Source: Dipetalonema caudispina
Lineage: Eukaryota; Nematoda; Chromadorea; Rhabditida; Onchocercidae
Length of the DNA: 64,000 bases
Direction of reading: 5' to 3'
Assembly: GCA_013365325.1 (NCBI GenBank)
Contig: JABVXV010000048.1
Coordinates: 124,001-188,000 of the forward strand
The notes under the pieces are model-generated. The model saw only the letters and a program-made list of their open reading frames with translations, did no database searches and was not told where the DNA came from. How positions within the stretch are numbered: the first letter of the stretch is position 1; the number at the start of each line of letters is the position of its first letter. Made by a program: the position numbers and the translations under genes. Below are positions 1 to 12,021 of this stretch, piece after piece.

Positions 1-24
1 ATGCTTAATTTCCGCTTTTTTAAG

Positions 25-2110
25 GTACAGATGAGCAGCATTCACAAAAAGAAGCTTCGGTAGCGGAAAAATACTATCTTCTAACTACCAAAAAAAAGTT
101 GCCCCGGGAACCGAAAACTTTGAAGCACATAACTAGCATATTACAACATGTGGAAGTTGCTCCCGCGGGTGCCTCATATAATCCGCCGGTTTCCAAATAT
201 TTGGTATAGATTTGAATTTCTGTTTCTTTTCAAGAATTTGAAGCACATTCCTAAAAAAAGGATAAATGTTTTGATGATGTTTGCCAAGTGATTATGCATG
301 TCTGGTGAATTTTTTCGAGATTTGACGATTGACGATACCAAATTTTTTTTTTTGCATATCGATATGCTTCAATTCCTTACCTTTTGTCTGCATTCTTTTG
401 ACTTCCTTGCTCTCCTTATTGCATCATTTTCCTATTTTTTTGCTGTCCAAAATAATGATGATTCCAAAATATTGGTCTATGATAGCCTAAGTGATGGATG
501 GAACGATCATAATTTTCTGACTACTAATGTCTGCAACTCTATGAAGTCATATAAGAGAAACGAGTTAATCAGACTGCTCAAGTATGTCAAACTGATTAGC
601 ACAAATTGCATATTGTATTCTAGGATTACGTTACTGAGGCAGCTGAAGAAGAAAAGAGGAAAATTGAAGAAAATGAAAAGTTGGAACGTCAGTTTGCGTT
701 ACTTGAAGGGAAATACGCCACTCAGGTTTCATTCTTCTTCATTTTTTGCGTCTTCATCAATGGCAATTGTGATTTTTATCTTCATCTTCCTTTCAACGAA
801 TGTTTTAGGAAGAAATAGAATTGGAATTAAGGGCAGGTCTTGATGATAGTGATGATAACAATAGCGAAATTCTGGAAAATGGGAATAAAATAGAACAGAA
901 CGACAGTGAAGGTGAGTCAAGGTTCCCCTGAATTTTTTTTGTCTCACTTTTTATCTCTACTCTGCTCCCGATTATTTGGAAATTCAAATCCATTTTAAGA
1001 AAAAAGGCCAAGAAGTAAACAAAAAACAAGGAAAATTCGGCGCTTGGAATATATGGAACGAAAACGAAAAGAAATTGAAAGTATATCTGGATTCCAAAAA
1101 GAACAGATGCATCTTATTTACTCGTGAGTGTTTCAAGAAGTTGTTTGGTAAAAAAATTATGCTTATCAAGAGTGGACAATGTTTTGAAGTAGAATTTCAT
1201 TTTTTCGAAAGTCTTCCATCTATTAATTATTATAGAACTCGCAAATTGAATAAAGAAATCAAGAAAGAAGCACAAAAACGAGAAGAATTTGCAAAGAAGC
1301 GGAAAGAGCACAAAGTTAGTCGTAGTTCGTTTCATGGCTTTTTCTTTTATTCAACATCGAAGTCATCTCCAAAACTGCTTGATGCAACATGAAAAGTGTA
1401 GCGAGTCTGGATCAACTAATAAGATCAATTCATATCAGTTGCCCTTCGTATATTTTCAGCTGATTAAAAGATTTGCTGGTACACAACGTTTGGGTCGTGG
1501 GAAGTTTGAACCATGCGAGAAATCTGTTTTGTTAACTGAGGAACTGCCAGGCTCTTTACGAGAACTAAAGCCGCAGGTTTACTTTGTTCAGCTATTACCA
1601 TAACTACCTTTTTTAGTCTTTTCATTACCTCTTCTAACCTTGTGTACTTCGAAATTGTTTTTCTTTGTGCTCCCTGATGAATGTCACTATTCTGTGTCTA
1701 CTGGAAAGTAATAGCAATATGAGATTTGTTTTTTTATCATAAAATGTACGAAGTGAATCAAAGTTTTTTGGATATTTTTCTTGAATTAAACGTTCTAACG
1801 GACCTCATTGGTGCAATCAACTTCACGGTAATTCCGAAAGACGAGACTTCACGTTTGAATGATGTTGTGCATATAATTTTCTGCAGGAATGTTTTTTCCT
1901 TTCTTGATCGTCTCTTTTCTCTACTAATGACAGAGTCAAATGTTATAGGGCAGTATTTTGACGGAACGCTTGAAGAGTTTGCAGAAAAGGAATATGCTGT
2001 CGATACCGGGAGAAAAGCGACAAAGAAGAAAATTGAAAAACAGGTTACGAATCAAAGAAAGAGAAGATAGGAAACATCAAGAAGTGAAACTTGGTACACC
2101 TATGATATGA
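25..2110 (+). CDS. NOP53: NOP53 (GLTSCR2) ribosome biogenesis factor, 5'-truncated by window edge
   Basis: Seven exons chain in phase: 25-203, 624-725, 809-911, 1000-1123, 1236-1314, 1460-1576 and 1949-2110 (TGA). They give about 288 residues, and the N-terminus lies left of the window. The first exon carries VEVAPAGASYNP, a NOP53 hallmark. It is followed by a Glu/Lys-rich region (KLERQFALLEGK), a basic segment (RPRSKQKTRKIRRLEYMERK), then GRGKFEP and the LPGSLRELKPQ/GSILTERLKSLQKRNM block that matches the conserved NOP53 C-terminus. NOP53 is a nucleolar protein that recruits the exosome for 60S pre-rRNA processing (family knowledge). The start of the first exon (25 or 31) is uncertain because tandem AG acceptors occur there. 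AATAAA signals near 2180-2190 suit the 3' end. The family call is firm. Confidence 0.88.
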
Positions 2111-2974
2111 TACCGGTACAGCTCGTTCGGTCATTTATTTTTTTTTCAATTTGTTCGTTTATTGTTGGTCCAGAAAAACTGAATAAATAAATCGCTTAAA
2201 TTAACGGCAACATTCCATTAAAAATATTATCAGGCGGTGCCCTTGTTGTTAACAAATTTAGTTTCAAAAATAATCAAAAAGACAATGTTTTCGGGTTTAA
2301 AAAATTCTGCGAAAAAAAGCTTGCGAAAATTCGTGCTAGTAAAGAAAATCGCTTATAGCTGTCTGCCATTACTGTATGCCAAGGAAGGTTAACACAAGTT
2401 TTTTATCCAGACTAATGACATCTGTTATTTGAGTTTGGATCCTGAAATTCAGTTTCAGTCATGCTTACTAAATCATCATTGTTAAATGATCAACAGGAGA
2501 TGACAGTTGTGAAGTCGATGATGGATAACAAGGTGGAAGATACTCAAATTATAGAGTATCGTCGGTTGTGGTAACTTAAATATAGCTTTTCATGTGACAA
2601 TCTCCGTTATTTCATTCATTGTCTTCCTGGATTTATGATTACCGTCTAACATTTTATGATGTAGTAAAAGGTAGATGTCACTACAGTTACGACTTTTAGA
2701 GTGTTGAAATTTGATCACCTTGACCGTTCTGCACTCATAAATGCAATTGTTGCACCAAATTTCATAATTAGATACCATTCTTGGTTCTAGAAGAACAAGC
2801 AGAATGTAGTAATCATTGATGTGGATGTGGAAGTACATAGTTAATGCTGTCGTAACGACGTTTGAAAAGTGGTGCCTGTTAGGCCATCAGGTATGAATAG
2901 TAAAATTAATGTAGTATGTTATATCTTACGCACTAGCCGTACACAACAACCAGATATGACGATAGTGGTGGACA

Positions 2975-3006
<32 letters not shown>

Positions 3007-5224
3007 CAAATTAACGACTGATTGTGCAAAAGTTAGAAAGGTTGTTGTCATGGCATAATTCCAGTAAATAATGATCTTAGTGGGATATAAGAAGATGAAA
3101 GTGTTGGATTGTAGTGATGGAAGAGGAAGAGATGATTTTCAGGTCGAGAGGGTGGTTTCTCAATGAAAAATAAATGATGTTTGCTGATGAGAATGAAGTA
3201 GAGAGAGAGAAGGAAAAGGGAGAGAGGATAATGATGACCTAGTGACCCGATTTCCAGAATTAAAATTATCAAATGGGATAGTGATTTTCTCTAATCATGT
3301 ATATAGGTATATATGCCCACATATACAATTTCATGTCGCCCATTATTCTTTCTTCATCTCCTAGTACCGTTCTACCCTCAATGCGGTCCTGTGATTTCAT
3401 TTCAATCCCCCGCGGGGTAACAAGCATCCCCAAAACAGTAGCACTATTATTCAAACATCAACAAACATCAATGGCTAGCATTGTTATATAGCAGTATCGG
3501 TGAATCAAACTAGAAATGTTGATTTGTTCGGTTTCGAGAAAGAAAAAATGATGTCAAAAGTGAAATACGTATTTGTGTTAAATAAAAATACATTAAAATT
3601 TATTACATAAAATTCGTAAGAAGTTCAGCTCACTGAAATTTACGATCGATGCAAAATTTGAAGAATTTTGAACATAAAATGATCATTGCATGAGGATGTA
3701 AATTTATTTGGCTTGGTTCAATTACAAACGACTAATATAGTTTCTACTGTAGATGAAACATTTGTCGTTGATTTCCTGTTTTAGGTGGACAAGCATATTC
3801 GATAATATGATAACCAGTCTCTATATCGCAAAAGAAATGGCCGGAAGACGAAAGTTTGGCCTTTTGATAAAGCATTGGAAATTTCAAAATTAAAATAAGC
3901 ACAAATAATTTCAGATTTCAGAAGAGAAGCACTGCTTGCACTGCTCGTATAAAATACTTAATTAAAATTTAAGCTTTAAAAGCGCCAGCAAATAGTAATA
4001 TCTAATTCAAAACAATGCTAATGCATTGAAAATAAATTGATGCAGACTGGATTATTGGTATTGTATGAATGAGTTGAACTTTTTAATTAACAAATCTGGG
4101 AATAAATGATTAAAACAAAATACAGTTCAGAGAGAAACAGATAAAAGGGTCCAGAAAAAAAAAACTTAAGTCATAAATTGTAAACTATTAAAATTTCGAA
4201 GTACTGAAAGTTGTTTGTTAATTTTAATTTTGTTAACTATGTCTTTCATTCAGATTTAGACTTTTGAACATTTGCTTGATATTAATATTTCAATAATTAA
4301 GGTTTAAAGTTACATTTGGGGAGCAAATATGTTACACATTTTAATTAGGAACGAATAATTTTTTATATTGAGTCTTTCAAGTTAAAGATGTAATAGCTAA
4401 TTATTGCAAAATATTTAGGGCAGCAATTTTTGCAAGAAAATTCTTTAACTAATAAAATGTTGCCTTTTGTTCAATCCTCATAGTATATGAAGGATGACCA
4501 GTACAATTGTCCATACGATTGTATTTAATTACCTAAAGCAAGATATAATACTATCACTATTGATATATGAATTAATTATGGATAGTGAGATATACTATAT
4601 CTTGACATGAGTTATTTATTCTGAAGTAATTTTTATAATTGTTACTGTAGACTCTCTTAGTCAAAAATTGGTTCAATAATTTTTCTGAATTTTCTTTTTT
4701 CATTTCCAATGATAAAAAATTTCTGTAGTGTTGCATTTTAATGTCAAAAATTAATTTTGGTACCAAAGATTTTCTTTTTTTATTATTTTTTTTTTCTTGA
4801 AAATTAAGGGATGCAAATAATTTGACCCGCTGGATGTTTGCAAAATTATTTCTGTAAATTTCGACGTATCATTTGAAATTTTGCTGCTTCAATAGTAGTG
4901 ATGATTTGAAATTGAGGCCAATTCTCATCTCTGCTGCATTAAAAATGATTAATTGACGTTCGAAAGAGGCTAAAATGTACAGAGACTGTCTGTCACCTTA
5001 AGTTACTGCTATCCGATCAACGAAATTGAAAGTGGACATCAGCAACAACTTACAATGATAGGGTTTTATTAGTGGTGGAAAAAGAGCGATCGTCGGTTCG
5101 TCAATCTGTATATGAATGTGTATGTAAATGTATGTTTGTATGTGTACGCATGTAGTGATGCATGGATGGGAAGATAAAAGTGAAAATCTGGGGAAGTAGG
5201 TGACCGAATTGCGAATATATTTTC
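2111..5224. other. Intergenic region between NOP53 and the bZIP gene
   Basis: AT-rich DNA. It holds probable NOP53 polyadenylation signals near 2180, a CT microsatellite at 2979-3005 and one short ORF (2461-2574) of doubtful status. No family-level coding similarity was recognised on either strand. The right part, with a run of GTAT/TATG steps near 5105-5150, may be promoter or 5' leader of the bZIP gene. Confidence 0.6.
2979..3005. repeat. (CT)n microsatellite
   Basis: Uninterrupted CT dinucleotide run of about 27 bases in intergenic DNA. Confidence 0.95.
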
Positions 5225-5270
5225 CCTTTCATTTTGCATTTCATTTTGAAGCGTCGAACCGATTCCAGCA

Positions 5271-8200
5271 ATGACGTCCTTATCGCACCCGCTACCACAT
5301 TTTCCCATCAAGGTATGTTATACGTGTATGTATGTATATCTATCATCAACGGATATCCTTCACTTTCTCCCGCTACGCAATCATAACAAAAGTCTTTTCA
5401 CTGAATTTCAAATTGTTGATATCCTTCATTTGAATCAAACGTTCATAATTCAATCAGCAAATTTTTTTTTCCTCTTTTTTTTTTCACAACATATATTACG
5501 GATAAGGTGAAATATCGTCTATTACAGTTATGTAAATTAATTTCCGTATAACTATAAATGAATATCAAATTTTCACTCAAGATTGGGTGATAGTATCTGG
5601 AATGATTGGAAAGATTAACCTAAAAAAAAAGTATTCCAACATAATTGCCAGCTAGTTTTGATATTACTAACAAAAATTTTCGAAAGTTTAAAAATTTAAT
5701 GACTCATCTTCGATAGTATAAAAAATATTGCGAGGATAAAATTTTATGCATGATTATTATTATTGATGGTTTACATCGATTATCCATTAATGGATTGTAT
5801 TGATAAGTAATTAGGATTTTAATTTCAAAAGTGTTGCACTGTTCAATTTTGGTGAAATTTACCAGATTTTTTAAGTTACACTATATCATCATCATAAAAT
5901 TTTTATCATTTGTTATACTAAAAAAAAAACAAAGGTACTTCCTTAAATTATCAAAATCTGAAAACAACTAATAAGAGTTGAAATTTTTTTCAAAAATATT
6001 GAAATTCAAATGTAAATATATTAAAACATTTACATCAAAATTCTAAAACTTCCAGCTTATTTTTCTTTTCCATACTTTTTTTTTTGTAACTTATCAATCA
6101 TACCACAAAGTTCTCTATAAATCAATATTTTAAGTTTTGGAAAAGATTTTCAAATAGTTGTATGCCATTGAAATCTCACTACTTCTTTTATCTTTCATTC
6201 AAAATATTTTAATGAAAGAAGAAAAAAGTGGGAAATTATACCGACAGCTCATAGCGTAGAATGTGTCCTTTAGATGGAATACGTTTCGATGATTGACGGA
6301 ATAGATGAAAGTGAATGGTACGACGTAAGATGAAACGTTAATGATTAGGAAGTGAAAAAAAAAAAAGGAGAAATTGATTCGTTTATCTAATATTTGGTTT
6401 ACTATCTCTAATGGATTAAATCTAATAATTTTCCATTTTCAATTAGTTTAAAAAAAAAATAAATAAATAAAACCTTCGAAATTTTTTATAGCTGACAGTT
6501 TCGTTTTAAAATTGAAAACAAAAAAAAAAACAAAAAAAAAGTTTACAATTAATACTTTTGAATAGGAGCGCTGATAAAGCATTATGTTGAATGTAATCGA
6601 TTTTGGTGTAATCAAATCATTTGTTACTAATAATGATGGACATTATCCTTTTTTTCTTGAATTCACTAACTACTAGTTTCTTCAAATCAGCTTCTGAAAC
6701 TCTTTTTTACAACACTGATAATTTAAAATTCTTATGTAATTCTGAAAAGGGTAACTTATAGCATTGATAACATAATCATTCTAGTACCCGAAAACGGTTA
6801 TTGTAGACTGAGATAATAAATTTATGATAATTTGATGAAGCTTTTCTTGAAAAATATCCCGACAGAATGAATATTTTTGCTTCAGTCACTGAAAATATAA
6901 AATAAGCGAAAAGGGAATAATTAAAGTACTCGAATGGACATTGTTTAATTTAAGTTGAGTAGTTTTATTTTTTATATTTCCAGTATTTTCTTGAATTTTT
7001 TCTAACAAATACTTTATCTAATGTTAAAGTTGCAGAAAAGAAGTTAACCGTTTGTTCTACTGATAAGACTATTTGTTAGAATGAAATGGCAGGTCATCTC
7101 AGTAGTGATTATTTGTTAATCACATAGCTTATCCATTAACCCAAGCATTTATCTTTAACATTTCTTTTCAGCTTTTTAAATTTTTATATAATTGCTTAAT
7201 TATGATTCAGCTTACTTGTCTTACTTTCTTCACTGATAATTTTTATCTCAATTTTCAGAGTTTCTTACCATACGATCTATCGACATACAGTACCATGCCA
7301 CATCTGTCACATACGTCTTTGATGAGTCCATTGGTTAATCCATTCGTACCCTCCAATATTCTCAACTTGTTCCAAGAAGATACGAAGCAATCCACTGGAA
7401 AAACATCATCCAGTGCTGCTGTACCTGCCTTACGACCATTTCACATTTATGATCCAACTGATCCAATTAGCGCCCTTTCTGTGCCTCATACGACTGATTT
7501 TAACCATTTAAAAAGTGATAAAGCTATCAACGAACAATCTCCTTCTACGCAGGTTTGCATTATTCATTGAAATTTCAATTTACTTAATTTTTAAGATTGG
7601 ACTGAAAGTAAATCCATCACCAAATAGTTTTCAGAAAATTTAACTTCAAACAAAATTTTAATCATATTTTGAAAAAATGCTTAGGCTGACTATAAAAATT
7701 TCTTAGATCCATTCTTCTACCTCACATCAATTTAAATTTCATCTTGAACTTAAAATTCAGATGTCATTGCTTGCAATATTTGTTTTTCTTTATACTTTTG
7801 TCTCATGCATTAAGTTTTGTATATTTCCATTTTTTATTACTTTGACAATTAGGGACTAATAAAAATTCCAAATTGTCCTAAATTTATTCTTTTCGTGTCT
7901 TTCTTCACTGCCCTCTCCACACATTCAATCATTTGCTGCTAATATTAAATTTTTAAATAATCATTGAGTTTCAGGATTTTCCTACAGTTAACTTATTTAA
8001 CCTGAAAAAGATCTGACAATCAGCATGTGAAATTAACTCTTAAAAAGAACAGAAAAATATCTCTTTCTTGTATCGGAGGATACCATATATAATATAGTAT
8101 ATATTATATAGGCTATTTCGTTTTATTAGGCCACAAATTTTTACTTGACTGATTACAGTCACTACGTTTTTATTGCATCGTTCGACAGATGTTCATTGAT

Positions 8201-8700
8201 ATCTGCTCGACAAAAATCTTCAAACTTAAACAAAGAGTAAAAGAAAGATTTGAAAAAGACAAAAACAATCAATAATAAAAAAAATTGAGTCGAATTTATT
8301 TTGTTGTTTCTCAGTTTCCAAATTTTAAGTCGAATTTCGAAGCCTCACTGCATGAGTTTCACAACTAAATTGTTCATATTGGTGTCAGTAGGTCAATCCT
8401 TGTCGTCCATCACCCTTCCTGAAATTCATTCAAATATTCTCTCCCTCAATCTATCCTCATCTATTATCATTTCAAAAATTAGTCTTAATTCTCCCGTGCT
8501 ATACGGATGAACAGTAATTCTATATTCAGCCTCCATTTAAACAATAGAATCGATCATCTCTAATTATATTTTAAATCAATTCGAAACAACACATGGAAAA
8601 AGCTTGCTTTTCAACTGATTCAAATGTTCCATATTTGAGAAATTGCAATGAAGCTGAAAGTTTGATTTCATCCAAACAAATCATCTGTTTTGATCCCTCG

Positions 8701-8731
<31 letters not shown>

Positions 8732-9959
8732 TTCTTCCTTGTTGATCGACCTCATTTGTCCTGTTTGCAGTGATAAAACTCTAGAAAGAAAATTGTTGAA
8801 AAATGAAAAAAGCTTCAAATTCATTTTATGAATTATTAGCGAACGTTTACTTTCCATATCGAGAAAATTAGTGGAAGATCGTGACTTCTGATGTTTATTG
8901 AATCAGATGGACTGTTTCGAAGAATGCAAAGATCCGGTCTTCACTTCGTTAATCTTATGACCTAATGTTATGCCAAGGTAGATTCTATTCAAATCAGAAT
9001 GATGAATAAAAATTTGCATTTCGGGTCACGTCATCAACTTCCGATACCGATGTGATACCTGCGCAACGTAAGGTAATTGTCCGCAATGAAACAATCCGAA
9101 AGAAAAAAGAACTGGTCAAAGATGAAGCATACTGGGAACGACGTAGGAAAAATAATGATGCCGCTAAAAGAAGTCGAGATTCTAGGCGACAAAAGGTTTA
9201 TTTTAACGAAAGTATTACGTTTGCAAAATTTTGAGAATTTTCAAATGGAACGTACTTCCTTTTTTTGATGAATAGATTAATATATTTTTTTCTTTTTTTT
9301 TATAACTTCATGGAATTTTGCAATATATCATTGCTCATAGTATAAGATTCTATTATCGACTGGAAAATCAAACCAAATTACAAAAGTCAGAATAGAGTGG
9401 TTTTCAGATAAAGATAATAAAAAAAAGGTGCCTAGAACGGAAGATACTAATAACAGGTATAGCTGACATTAATATCAGTTGATGAAAATACTAAATAGAT
9501 ACCATCTGGTGGGAGGTATCAATTTCTCAATTTTCAAAATCTTTTCCATTTTCACCATTTCCGTGACACTTCCGTTCCATGTTTTCATCCATAAAGCAAC
9601 TGGACAAGGATTAATTAATATAGCTCATCCAGGAAGATGAAATGACACTTCGAGCAGCTATGCTTGAACAAGAAAATATCCGTTTGCGACTGGAAGTGGA
9701 ACATTTGCGAGCAGAAGTTGATCGACTTCGAGTGTTAGTCCTTTCTCCTACTATTTTACCTGCTCCACAAGCAATAATTTCAACACCAACAACCGTTTTA
9801 CATACTCCCCAACCTCGACAACAATCACAACAACAACAACAACCTCTTCCACCGACATCTTCTGTAACCTCGTTACTACAACAACAACAACAGCAATCCT
9901 CTACTGTAACGTCTTTATTTTCCTTGTCCTCCACATCAACAGCTGTCACTAGCCAGTGA
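5271..9959 (+). CDS. PAR/CES-2-like bZIP transcription factor
   Basis: The model has four exons: 5271-5312, 7259-7552, 9073-9195 and 9633-9959 (TGA), all joined in phase 0, for about 261 residues. Residues 1-112 are Ser/Pro/Thr-rich. The third exon encodes the basic region, with KDEAYWERRRKNNDAAKRSR followed by DSRRQK. This is the signature of the PAR/CES-2/HLF subfamily. The last exon begins EDEMTLRAAMLEQENIRLRL and carries the leucine zipper, then a Pro/Gln-rich tail with CAA repeats. The protein should dimerise and bind PAR-type sites in the nucleus; in C. elegans, CES-2 regulates cell-specific apoptosis genes (family knowledge). The first exon (MTSLSHPLPHFPIK, donor GTATGT) fits in phase but is the least secure part. 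The start of exon 3 is odd: see findings. An extra exon between 7552 and 9073 is possible. Confidence 0.82.
8699..8728. repeat. (CT)n microsatellite in bZIP intron
   Basis: CT dinucleotide run of about 29 bases inside intron 2 of the bZIP gene, a second copy of the motif seen at 2979-3005. Confidence 0.93.
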
Positions 9960-12021
9960 TACTACTTCTTTCATGTATCTCCAGTAGTACATATTATGGT
10001 GATACTCATTGGTGCACCCAGGACTTTATTTCGAACTTCGCAAATATTTTGTCAATGGATAATTTTTATTTGCATTGGAAATGTTTGGATATATAGCTAG
10101 TGCGTCTCTTTCGTCTAAAATTTCGTCAGTATGTGTTCCGGTTCCCTATCCGGTAATTTGAAGTGCCACTCTTTGTATCACACCGGAACCATGGGCTTTT
10201 TTTTGATCATGGAGGAAGAAAGAGGTCCAGTGAAGACAAAAAGGACCGGATTATAAATGCCCTGAAATTGGGCATATCCTAAACCTAAACAGAGCAAGTG
10301 CCAAACTATCTGCCTCCTTCATGACAGGCCTTACATGATTGACCTCATAGTGCGATTGCTGTCAGCTCAAATTTGTAATGGAAAAGATGGGACTGAAATT
10401 TGTTCCTCATGGAAAGCATAACCCTTTTGGTCACAATATTATACTTGTTACGTAAATAGTTATTAACACTTCACGATCACGTAAGGCTACTACGGAAACG
10501 TTTACTGCACGGAAACGAATCAAAACAACCGTGATCAATGCTTTTTTTCTTTATTATTTTCCTGTATCTTTTATACACCTCTTTGATCTGAGCTTAGTTT
10601 AAATTATGTCCTCATTTCACCTTATAAATTTTAGACTTGATTAATTTCCTCTATTTGGAAAATTTCAGAAAGTCTCGAAAAAAAATGATTCTTAAAGTTG
10701 AAGCTTTTCAGTAATAATTTTAGTTCTAAAGGAAACTATATATTTTTTTAGAAAGTTTTCAACGCTATTGTTCTTTCGAATTTTTTAAACTTTACACGTC
10801 GATAACGTGCAGTATAGTTTAATTTATGTAAATTCTCAGGCTTGTGCAATAATAATAAAGTAAAAACGGTAATATATTTTTGAAACACAACGAATTGCTG
10901 TTTACAAAGTTTGTGATACAAAATACAAGTATGAAGAAGCAATGATGGCATATAAAAATTAAAGTACCTATGTACGGATATTTCAAGCCTTTCATTTGAT
11001 TTAGTGATAGAAACAGTAAATAGTAAATAAAATTAATTACACTGTTATACATTCTCAATTTCGATCATTCAAATATCAGCAATGTACAATTTAGAATAAA
11101 CAAATAACTGAAACCGTTGTTATGAAAAGTCATGTAATACAATGTTATCTACTTACAATTTTAAAACTTGCAGTTCTTCAGTATCAGTAGGATCAAACTG
11201 ACAAGAAAGTTACTACCCAAAAATTACGTACTACAAATGAAGCTGTAATAATTTTGTCAATTTATTAAATCCGACCTGAACTGGAAAAATTAATCGATGG
11301 AAATTTAAGTGGAAATGCAAAATAATACACAGAAAAATTACAAGGGAAAAATTTCCAAATCAACTGATACATAAAAATAAAAACAATTAGCTTGATATAA
11401 AATATATGGAATTCAACCTTTGGTAGCCTACATCCTAAATATCCTAAATTCTTTTTTTTAGGACAAAAAAACTCAAGGCAGTATAAAATAATACATTAGA
11501 TTCATACTACTATAAAGAAAATTAAAGATTCCAAAATTTAATTAGCATTTCAAACTTGTGATACTCAAATTTCATATCATCTGCTTGAAAGAAATCATTT
11601 GTGAACAAGTATATTTTCAAAACTTGGAAATTGAAAAGATAAACAACTGATTCTCCTTTCAAATCCTATTTCAGGATGATGACCGTATTCATATGAAATA
11701 TTTAATTAATTTTATCAACCTATTTGGCTTAATTAACTTTAATTGGTTCTATATCTTCAAAGATAATCATTGCACTATTTATTACTGAATTATTGAAAAT
11801 TCAAATATTCGATGACTGTATCGTTTTTCATTAGATGGAAATTGTATAAGAAAGGAAAAAATGGAGAAAGAGATGAAAAATTTAGCTGTAATGGTATACA
11901 AGAAAGCTTATGGATGAAACTAACATTAGCCAAAACAAAAAGAAAAGAAATATTACACAAACGAAAATTACTGCAAAAAAGAAATTCCTTCTAAAATTAA
12001 CAGGAAAAAAAAAACTAAAAT
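9960..12021. other. Intergenic region between convergent bZIP and Tudor genes
   Basis: The 3' ends of two convergent genes face each other here. A less AT-rich stretch at about 10120-10500 contains an imperfect inverted repeat around GTTCCGG/CCGGAAC (10136-10195) and may be bZIP 3' UTR or an old repeat. The rest is plain AT-rich DNA; its small ORFs show no recognisable domain. Confidence 0.5.

Noticed and set aside
298..843. 181-codon plus-strand ORF
   Set aside because: It reads through introns and, in the wrong frame, across two NOP53 exons.
5069..5311. Minus-strand 80-codon ORF
   Set aside because: No domain; it is antisense to the proposed first bZIP exon and its leader.
9611..9949. Minus-strand Cys-rich ORF (CCCCCC runs)
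   Set aside because: Antisense shadow of the CAA/CAG-type glutamine codons in the bZIP last exon.
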